Assembly: GCA_001778275.1 (NCBI GenBank)
Contig: MFGM01000025.1
Coordinates: 1 to 9,628 of the forward strand
Origin: Candidatus Falkowbacteria bacterium RIFOXYC2_FULL_48_21
GTDB lineage: Bacteria > Patescibacteriota > Patescibacteriia > UBA11705 > JABHMO01
DNA: 9,628 nucleotides
Direction of reading: 5' to 3'
Part shown: positions 1 through 4,016 of the stretch, one piece after another
Position numbering within the stretch: position 1 is the stretch's first letter
Layout: each line of letters opens with the position of its first letter
Position numbers and translations under genes: made by a program
Notes under the pieces: generated by a model
The model's database searches: none
What the model saw: only the letters and a program-made list of their open reading frames with translations
What the model was told of the DNA's origin: nothing

Positions 1-107
1 TGAAACGGTTCCTGAAATAATTCCCAATCAAAATGTTCGGCCAGTTTTTTAGCCAGATTGGTTTTTCCCGCGCCGATATTGCCGGCGATGGCGATGTGGT
101 GTTTCAT
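1..107 (-). CDS. Deoxynucleoside kinase, N-terminal part (runs off window)
   Basis: Thirty-five codons are visible, starting at the ATG at 107 and continuing past the left edge. The reading starts MKHHIAIAGNIGAGKTNLAK and goes on to KKLAEHFDWELFQEPF. The P-loop GNIGAGKT (residues 9-16) directly after an IAIAG beta strand, followed by a W-E-x-x-x-E-P segment, is the N-terminal pattern of the bacterial deoxyadenosine/deoxyguanosine kinase family, which phosphorylates salvaged deoxynucleosides with ATP. The start overlaps the stop of the upstream HD-domain gene as ATGA (104-107), which implies translational coupling in one operon. Only the first sixth or so of the protein is present, so substrate preference cannot be read. 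A different P-loop nucleotide kinase is possible but fits the GNIGAGKT context less well. Confidence 0.8.
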   Translation of the reverse strand, partial: MKHHIAIAGNIGAGKTNLAKKLAEHFDWELFQEPF

Positions 108-1237
108 GCGACCTTCTTTAATCCTTGATTTTCTAAATACTTCATGGTGGCGTTAAGAATCGCTTGATATTGGGTTTCCGGAAGATGACATTGAAAATAA
201 GATAATAGTTGTTCCACCGCGCCAGATTGAACTATCTGCTCCAATACGGATTTCACGTTTACATCGTAAATCCAAGCTAAGAACTGGAGCATGAACGCTT
301 CATAGGATTTGCATTGAGTTCTGTCTATAGATTTGTATTGGGTAAAGGCGTCCAGTAATGCAAGCGGTTCTATCGTGCCTTGCTCCCCGTTCAGGCGGTT
401 TACCTGCACTTGTTCGGCTTTGGTTTTTTCGTCAGAGAGATATTGATCGGTTTTATTTACAAATAAACTTAGCTTATCTATATCGCGGACAAAACAGACA
501 AAAGCATGTTGGGTTTTTTCTATATTTGAAGCATTGGGTGTCAGCTCCGGAGTGCGCTTGTCGGCGTGGTGGAGAAGGGCATAGCTGATAATCGTTTGCG
601 TGTCTTGAGGAAATTGGGAAAGAGCGTTCCAGTCTTTGAGTAGTTGAGCCGAGGCTGCTCCGTGGTTCGGCGTGAGGTTATATTCTGCTGGCATGGCAAG
701 CCCGCGTCTTTTCTTTGCGTCCATCACTCTCCCCAAGTCGTGATTACCCATAATGAACAGTAACAAGTAGAAGTTTTCTTCCGGTAATTGTTGTTGTATT
801 TGAGCTAACGCTTTTGCTCCGATACTAGTCGTTAATATGGCATGCGCCGTTTTGGGATATTTCCATGGTTCGCCGTCCGGCAGGTCGGCGATTAATTTTG
901 GGTATTCTTTTTCGACGATAGCTGCACTTTTGAGCAATGCCTCAAACGTGCATAGTGGCTGGTTCGGTATTTCCACATCAGCGTCTTTCAACGAAATGCG
1001 CACCGTTGTTAGCAACTCCCGTTGCGGTTTTTGGGAGATTGTTTTTTTCGTTTTTGTTTCTTCGAATGCTGATGCCATTTCCCGTCTGGCGTGTTCAATT
1101 TGCTCGGGTGTAAACAACAAGAGGAGTTGACCACCGGTCATGCCAAATTCCGCCCCATGTTCAACGGCGTCCGCATCGTAATGTTCTCTTTCTACATTAC
1201 GCAAATAGATGTCACGTGGTGTTAGTTTTTCGGTCAT
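104..1237 (-). CDS. HD-domain protein (putative metal-dependent phosphohydrolase)
   Basis: This 377-residue cytoplasmic protein has no signal peptide or membrane segment. The HD-type metal site is recognisable in the middle: H132 in AHAI is a possible first ligand, H166-D167 in MGNHDLGR is the HD pair, then H192 in TPNHGAAS, H223-H224 in LLHHADKR, and D252/D254 in VRDIDKL as the distal Asp. These ligands fit the HD superfamily, whose members hydrolyse phosphoesters in nucleotides. The first ~95 residues and last ~100 are helical-looking and not assigned. The ATG at 1237 has no close Shine-Dalgarno; the nearest GGAG is 16 nt upstream. The stop overlaps the start of a deoxynucleoside kinase, so a role in deoxynucleotide turnover (dNTPase or 5'-deoxynucleotidase) is a reasonable inference. 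The substrate is not readable from the sequence. Confidence 0.8.
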   Translation of the reverse strand: MTEKLTPRDIYLRNVEREHYDADAVEHGAEFGMTGGQLLLLFTPEQIEHARREMASAFEETKTKKTISQKPQRELLTTVRISLKDADVEIPNQPLCTFEALLKSAAIVEKEYPKLIADLPDGEPWKYPKTAHAILTTSIGAKALAQIQQQLPEENFYLLLFIMGNHDLGRVMDAKKRRGLAMPAEYNLTPNHGAASAQLLKDWNALSQFPQDTQTIISYALLHHADKRTPELTPNASNIEKTQHAFVCFVRDIDKLSLFVNKTDQYLSDEKTKAEQVQVNRLNGEQGTIEPLALLDAFTQYKSIDRTQCKSYEAFMLQFLAWIYDVNVKSVLEQIVQSGAVEQLLSYFQCHLPETQYQAILNATMKYLENQGLKKVA

Positions 1238-1341
1238 ATTGTTGTTGGCTTTACTCCGCGCCCTTTTCGGGAGAAGAGATTTTGTCTTTCGTGGGTGGCA
1301 GGGTGTTAAATTCTAACGCTAAGCTTAATTATGGCCTGCCG

Positions 1342-1367
1342 TGAAGTGACACGCAGTGTCTGCTTCA
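1342..1367 (-). promoter_or_regulatory. Hairpin in the leader of the HD-domain gene
   Basis: TGAAG (1342-1346) pairs with CTTCA (1363-1367) and GACAC (1348-1352) pairs with GTGTC (1356-1360) around a 3-nt loop. A second pairing, GGCAGG (1297-1302) with CCTGCC (1335-1340), lies next to it. Both sit between the predicted minus promoter (-10 at 1379-1384) and the start codon at 1237, in a leader of about 135 nt. No T run follows on the minus strand, so it is not an ordinary terminator. I see no match to a riboswitch class I know. Confidence 0.45.
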
Positions 1368-1378
1368 TGGGTAAGTTT

Positions 1379-1407
1379 ATTCTATCACAATTCAAAAAAA
1401 TAAAAAA
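1379..1407 (-). promoter_or_regulatory. Predicted promoter of the HD/kinase operon
   Basis: Read on the minus strand, an extended -10 TGATAGAAT is present (TAGAAT at 1379-1384). The -35 region 17 bp upstream is only a T run. Start of transcription would be near 1372. The extended -10 carries the call; the lack of a -35 keeps confidence moderate. Confidence 0.4.
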
Positions 1408-1567
1408 CGCAAGCCCGGACTGTGCCTTGGCGCGCCGGCGATGGCTCTATTCCATTTCGATGTTGGCTATTAGAAAATCAAGCGCGGTGAGAAGATTCTT
1501 ATCGTTTTTGGCAGCTGCGATTTTTTCCCGGCACGGACGATAAGTCTAGAAAGCGAGATTACGATGC

Positions 1568-1595
1568 TTTACAAAAATTATTTTTCTGCTATTAT
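1568..1595 (+). promoter_or_regulatory. Predicted promoter for the 1706-1825 element and tRNA-Lys/Ala
   Basis: TTTACA (1568-1573), a 16-bp spacer and TATTAT (1590-1595) with an upstream TG (1587-1588) make an extended -10 promoter. Transcription would start near 1602. The next plus-strand genes are tRNA-Lys at 1872 and tRNA-Ala at 2104. No clear terminator lies between, so the leader would include the structured element at 1706-1825. Confidence 0.55.
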
Positions 1596-1705
1596 TGTTA
1601 TTGCCTTTCAAAGATGGGAAATCGGTGTGTGGCAATGGGGCAGGTTTCGATAATTAAGGGGTGCGGGAACAGTATTTCCAATTTCATGTTCCAGCGTCTA
1701 ATCAG

Positions 1706-1825
1706 GCATGGCGCTGTCGCCGAATGGCAAGTGGAATCGTTGTTTCCTGTTAAATTTAGCAAAAATTGCAAAAAATCGATTTTGCTAAATTTGAATAAAT
1801 TTGTTCATTTGGCGACAGTCCCAGC
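1706..1825 (+). ncRNA. Long base-paired element, unknown; candidate structured RNA or MITE
   Basis: The 13-nt arm CTGTCGCCGAATG (1714-1726) pairs along its whole length with CATTTGGCGACAG (1806-1818), one pair being G-T. The helix can be extended outward to 1706/1825 with one C-C mismatch and one bulged A. Inside it a second perfect 13-bp helix, AAATTTAGCAAAA (1752-1764) with TTTTGCTAAATTT (1780-1792), closes a 15-nt loop. The two helices are separated by asymmetric unpaired strands of about 24 and 12 nt. A promoter lies 110 bp upstream and a tRNA 47 bp downstream. No open reading frame of quality crosses it. It could be a stable RNA, a processing signal of the tRNA transcript, or a small inverted-repeat element. 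Confidence 0.45.
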
Positions 1826-1871
1826 ATCCATAAACCATGTACCAAGTTCTTCTTTCCTTTCTATTCTTTTT

Positions 1872-1944
1872 GGGAGCATAGCTCAGTCGGTAGAGCAGTT
1901 GCCTCTTAAGCAAACGGTCGGAGGTTCGAGTCCTCTTGCTCCCA
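1872..1944 (+). tRNA. tRNA-Lys(CTT)
   Basis: A complete cloverleaf can be drawn by eye. The acceptor GGGAGCA pairs with TGCTCCC. The D arm is GCTC/GAGC, the anticodon loop CTCTTAA carries CTT, and the T arm is GGAGG-TTCGAGT-CCTCT. The discriminator is A1944 and CCA is not encoded. The outermost anticodon-stem pair (G-A) is mismatched. The core closely resembles other bacterial tRNA-Lys sequences. It reads AAG. Confidence 0.95.
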
Positions 1945-1972
1945 CTTTAATCCATTTCCTTCACGTAGATAA

Positions 1973-2096
1973 CGGGGCTTGCCCCGCGGAGCGTTAAAAT
2001 TTCGCGTTTGGATTTCGGGCTTGCCCGGAACTGACGCGGAGCGTTAAAATATTCGCGTTTGGATTTCGGGCTTGCCCGGAACTGACGCGGAGCGTC
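1973..2096 (+). repeat. 51-bp tandem repeat with hairpins, between two tRNAs
   Basis: Two and a half units are present. Unit 1 (2016-2066) and the start of unit 2 (2067-2096) share CGGGCTTGCCCG followed by GAACTGACGCGGAGCG. A shorter degenerate copy stands first (1973-2015). Each unit opens with a small hairpin: CGGGGC-TT-GCCCCG at 1973-1986, and CGGGC-TT-GCCCG at 2016-2027 and 2067-2078. The array fills most of the spacer between tRNA-Lys and tRNA-Ala. It has no T runs and no reading frame of interest. Confidence 0.85.
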
Positions 2097-2106
2097 TAGT
2101 TCCGGG
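2075..2106 (+). promoter_or_regulatory. 14-bp hairpin that includes the 5' end of tRNA-Ala
   Basis: CCCGGAACT (2075-2083) plus GACGC (2084-2088) pairs with GCGTC (2092-2096) and AGTTCCGGG (2098-2106). There is one bulged T and a 3-nt loop. The left arm is part of the tandem repeat. The last three bases of the right arm are G1-G3 of the tRNA-Ala acceptor stem. In the precursor this fold competes with the cloverleaf near the RNase P site; whether it matters is unknown. Confidence 0.6.
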
Positions 2107-2180
2107 CCTGTAGCTTAGTTTGGTAGAGCGCCTCCATGGCATGGAGGAGGTCGTCGGTTCGAGTCCGATCAGGTCCACCA
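2104..2180 (+). tRNA. tRNA-Ala(GGC), CCA encoded
   Basis: The acceptor GGGCCTG pairs with CAGGTCC and includes the G3-U70 wobble (2106/2174), the identity element of alanine tRNAs. The anticodon stem CCTCC/GGAGG closes loop ATGGCAT with anticodon GGC. The T arm is GTCGG-TTCGAGT-CCGAT. The discriminator is A2177 and CCA follows at 2178-2180. It is the only tRNA in the window with an encoded CCA, and a terminator starts directly after it. It reads GCC and GCT. Confidence 0.96.
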
Positions 2181-2210
2181 AAAAACTTCGACAGTTGTCG
2201 AAGTTTTTTT
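2181..2210. terminator. Bidirectional intrinsic terminator between convergent tRNA genes
   Basis: CTTCGACA (2186-2193) and TGTCGAAG (2196-2203) form an 8-bp stem with a 2-nt loop, flanked by an A run on the left and T7 on the right. On the plus strand it ends tRNA-Ala with no spacer. On the minus strand it would end the tRNA-Arg transcript with T6. A further GC hairpin (CCCCGC 2247-2252 with GCGGGG 2257-2262) lies between it and tRNA-Arg. Confidence 0.93.
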
Positions 2211-2287
2211 GTATGGGTAATTTTAATATTGATTGGTGCGAGCCGACCCCGCCCGAGCGGGGCAACCTTCTGGTCTCCCGCAGAAAA

Positions 2288-2360
2288 TGCGCCCAGCAGG
2301 AGTCGAACCTGCAACCCCTTGGTCCGAAGCCAAGTACTCTATCCATTGAGCTATGGGCGC
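2288..2360 (-). tRNA. tRNA-Arg(TCG)
   Basis: On the minus strand the acceptor GCGCCCA pairs with TGGGCGC. The D arm is GCTC/GAGT, the anticodon stem CTTGG/CCAAG is perfect with loop CTTCGGA (anticodon TCG), and the T arm is GCAGG-TTCGACT-CCTGC. The discriminator is A (2288) and CCA is not encoded. It reads CGA. It lies downstream of rnc on the same strand. Confidence 0.95.
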
Positions 2361-2382
2361 ACTTCATGCGGGATAAACTCCG

Positions 2383-2413
2383 CCAGACATTCTATCCATT
2401 GAACTACGGCTGC
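2383..2413 (-). pseudogene. 5' fragment of a tRNA, probably tRNA-Arg-like
   Basis: Read on the minus strand, a GCAGCCG-TA-GTTC start followed by AATGGATAGAAT matches the acceptor 5' strand and D arm of the intact tRNA-Arg (AATGGATAGAGT). The similarity ends at about the first half of the anticodon stem. No T arm or 3' acceptor strand follows before the intact tRNA begins at 2360. It looks like the remnant of a duplication. In its D arm, TAGAAT stands 17 bp after TTGCGC, so it could also act as a weak promoter for tRNA-Arg. Confidence 0.6.
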
Positions 2414-2423
2414 GCAAAACAGT

Positions 2424-2466
2424 GTTAACCAAGTTAATCGTTACTTGTAGTGATTAACCCGATTAA
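2424..2466. repeat. Inverted array of 9-bp GTTAAYC words after rnc
   Basis: GTTAACCAA and GTTAATCGT stand side by side (2424-2441). After a 10-bp gap come inverted copies beginning GATTAACCC (2452-2460) and GATTAAG. GTTAATC (2433-2439) pairs with GATTAAC (2452-2458). It starts 4 bp past the rnc stop and may act as a weak terminator or a 3' stabiliser. The same word forms an array at 7088-7131. Confidence 0.6.
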
Positions 2467-2469
2467 GAT

Positions 2470-3165
2470 TTACTTCAACCATCCCTTCGCCTCAAGCCCA
2501 TTCCTCGCCGCATCCTCTTGCGCTTCTTGCTTGCTAAGGCCAGATCCCTTGGCGATCATTTCAGAGCCAAGGAATAAACCGATTTCAAAAGTTTTCGCGT
2601 GATCAGGTCCGGATTCACCCAATACTTTATACACCGGCGTGACGCCGGCTTTTTCTTGAGCCAGCTCCTGAAAACGGCTTTTCGGGTCAAGATATGATTT
2701 GCTCTGCAAAACTTCCGCCAGTTGCGACAGAACAAAGCGTTCGATAAAATATTTGGCCATTTCCCAGCCTTGATCAAGGTAAATCGCGCCAATCAGCGCC
2801 TCCATGGCGTTTGCGAGAATGAACTGCCGCGCCTTGCCCGTGTCCTTCGCTTCTCCCTTGCTTAAGTACAGGCAATCTTCAAAAGCGATATCGTTGCCGA
2901 TCTTCGCCAGCATTCGGCTGTTCACCAGACTGGCGCGCCAGTTTGTTAATTCGCCTTCAGGATTGGGAAAATTATTGTACAAATATTCGGTCACGACCAA
3001 TTCCAGCACCGCGTCGCCGAGAAATTCCAAGCGTTCGTTGTGATCCAGCTCAAAGTTTGGATGTTCGTTTAGATAAGAACGGTGCACAAAAGCCTGTTCG
3101 AGCATTTTTTTGTTTTTGAACTTAATGCCGATGGTTTTTTCGACAGCCTTCAACTGTTTTTCCAT
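2470..3165 (-). CDS. rnc: Ribonuclease III
   Basis: A 231-residue double-strand-specific endoribonuclease, the usual length for bacterial RNase III. The catalytic domain spans about 1-155. The signature NERLEFLGDA (43-52) holds E44, E47 and D51, and E70 lies in NPEGELTNWRA. The second metal segment reads LANAMEALIGAIYLD (117-131) with E122; the position that is D114 in E. coli is N119 here. The dsRNA-binding domain (about 160-228) has the expected DPKSRFQELAQ start and a KQEAQEDAARNGLEA helix. It processes rRNA precursors and cuts structured mRNAs. It is second in an operon with nusB, 106 bp downstream; the spacer is a long hairpin. The ATG at 3165 has no Shine-Dalgarno, but the family N-terminus fits this start. 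Confidence 0.97.
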   Translation of the reverse strand: MEKQLKAVEKTIGIKFKNKKMLEQAFVHRSYLNEHPNFELDHNERLEFLGDAVLELVVTEYLYNNFPNPEGELTNWRASLVNSRMLAKIGNDIAFEDCLYLSKGEAKDTGKARQFILANAMEALIGAIYLDQGWEMAKYFIERFVLSQLAEVLQSKSYLDPKSRFQELAQEKAGVTPVYKVLGESGPDHAKTFEIGLFLGSEMIAKGSGLSKQEAQEDAARNGLEAKGWLK

Positions 3166-3173
3166 ATTGAAAG

Positions 3174-3269
3174 AAATTGAGAAGAAATTGAGAAGAAATT
3201 GAGAAGAAATTTATTTTCACAACGTTGAATAAATTTCTTTTTAATTTCTCTCAAATTTCTTTCAAATTT
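3174..3269 (-). promoter_or_regulatory. rnc: Long hairpin directly upstream of rnc, likely RNase III target
   Basis: The nusB-rnc spacer folds on itself. AAATTTATT (3207-3215) pairs with AATAAATTT (3228-3236) around a 12-nt loop. The helix continues outward to 3174/3269 for roughly 40 pairs, with a few single-base bulges and, on the minus-strand RNA, two C-A mismatches. The left arm is a tandem repeat of an 11-bp GAAGAAATTGA word. The helix ends 8 nt before the rnc ATG. RNase III cutting its own leader is known in E. coli and Streptomyces; that it happens here is inference. Confidence 0.7.
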
Positions 3270-3271
3270 TA

Positions 3272-3772
3272 CTATTCTTGTTCTGTTGCCTCCGGCGTTT
3301 TTTCCGGTTGATTGTCGCTCGCCACTGTTTTCATCTCTTTGTCTTCCGACTTTTGCGCCGGCCCGATGTTTTTAAAAATGGAACCAAGCACGCCGTTGAC
3401 GAACTTGCCGGATGATTCGCCGCCGAAATTTTTCGCCACTTCGATCGCCTCGTTGATGGCTACCTTTGACGGAATATCCGGATCAAAAACCAACTCATAA
3501 ACGCCGATGCGCAAAATGTTGCGGTCAACGTTGGTTATTTGTTCGAGCGGCCATTCGGGCGCAAATTTTTTTATATACTCGTCAATTTCATCGAGGTGGT
3601 CGGTCACCCCGCGGATGATTTTATCGGTAAAAGAGTGATCACCGAATTCCGGGGCGAACGCTTTGTAGTTGTATTGAATTATTTCGTCCAGGTCTGATTT
3701 TCTGTGTCCCTTGAAATCCCATTCAAATAAAGTTTGTAGCGCAATCGTGCGAGCCAAGTGTCGGTTTGACAT
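3272..3772 (-). CDS. nusB: Transcription antitermination factor NusB
   Basis: A 166-residue all-helical RNA-binding protein that, with NusE (S10), binds boxA of rRNA leaders to support antitermination. The N-terminal RHLARTIALQTLFEWD (4-19) is the conserved arginine-containing first helix. DRNILRIGVYEL (83-94), AINEAIEVAKNFG (105-117) and KFVNGVLG (123-130) are the typical C-terminal core motifs. The core ends near residue 137. An acidic, Lys/Glu/Pro-rich tail of about 29 residues follows that most NusB proteins lack, and it is likely disordered. The gene is first in an operon with rnc. The ATG at 3772 has no Shine-Dalgarno and follows a short leader from the promoter at 3813-3841. Confidence 0.95.
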   Translation of the reverse strand: MSNRHLARTIALQTLFEWDFKGHRKSDLDEIIQYNYKAFAPEFGDHSFTDKIIRGVTDHLDEIDEYIKKFAPEWPLEQITNVDRNILRIGVYELVFDPDIPSKVAINEAIEVAKNFGGESSGKFVNGVLGSIFKNIGPAQKSEDKEMKTVASDNQPEKTPEATEQE

Positions 3773-3812
3773 AAAAGAGCAATTTTATTTTTAGTAGAGT
3801 TTGCGCTTTTTT

Positions 3813-3841
3813 ATACTACCCTATTTGTTAGGAAAAAGCAA
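3813..3841 (-). promoter_or_regulatory. Predicted nusB-rnc promoter
   Basis: On the minus strand TTGCTT (3836-3841), a 17-bp spacer and TAGTAT (3813-3818) form a sigma70-type promoter. It would start transcription near 3806, about 33 nt before the nusB ATG. Confidence 0.55.
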
Positions 3842-3858
3842 GGAATGGTTGCGGGGAT

Positions 3859-3966
3859 GGTTACAGATGTACGGATTAAAGGTACAGATAATACAGATTA
3901 GTAAAATAGTTTAAGCTAATTAGGCTTATCTGTACTATCTGCACAGTTATCTGTACATCTGTAACC
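3859..3966. repeat. 108-bp inverted-repeat element built of TACAGAT words
   Basis: The 14-bp ends GGTTACAGATGTAC (3859-3872) and GTACATCTGTAACC (3953-3966) are perfect inverted copies. A nested 10-bp pair, GTACAGATAA (3882-3891) and TTATCTGTAC (3926-3935), lies inside, and TAAGC/GCTTA (3912-3916/3924-3928) inside that. TACAGAT occurs three times on the left arm (3862, 3883, 3892) and ATCTGTA three times on the right (3928, 3949, 3957). No coding frame and no target-site duplication are visible. It sits between the divergent nusB and M23 promoters, ending 5 bp before the latter's -35. Confidence 0.85.
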
Positions 3967-3971
3967 TCCGA

Positions 3972-4000
3972 TTGACGCGTTGTTCAAAATTTGCTATTTT
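3972..4000 (+). promoter_or_regulatory. Promoter of the LysM/M23 gene; nearly leaderless
   Basis: TTGACG (3972-3977), a 17-bp spacer and TATTTT (3995-4000) with extended TG (3992-3993 region, TGC before the hexamer) form a strong match. The start point near 4007 leaves only about 10 nt before the ATG at 4017, and no Shine-Dalgarno. This decides the start: the in-frame TTG at 3972 lies in the -35 box and cannot be in the message. Confidence 0.7.
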
Positions 4001-4016
4001 GGTAGAGCAAACCTTT

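Noticed and set aside
1450..1545. Minus-strand open stretch ending in LLTALDFLIANIEME
   Set aside because: The sequence looks protein-like (32 codons between two TAG stops), but the only ATG is two codons before the stop and no ribosome site is visible. It may be a gene remnant; evidence is too thin to list.
1715..1817. tRNA-like reading of the 1706-1825 element (7-bp acceptor TGTCGCC/GGCGACA)
   Set aside because: The length of 103 nt and the acceptor pairing suggest a tRNA, but there is no proper D arm and no TTCRA T loop before the 3' strand.
1614..1997. A 127-codon plus-strand frame
   Set aside because: It runs through the nested inverted repeats and the whole tRNA-Lys gene, so it is not coding.
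1973..2106. CRISPR-like array
   Set aside because: Units are adjacent with no unique spacers, only about 2.5 copies, and no cas gene is in the window.
2044..2428. Several 70-107-codon frames on both strands
   Set aside because: They cover the tRNA-Ala, terminator and tRNA-Arg sequences and are incompatible with those RNA genes.
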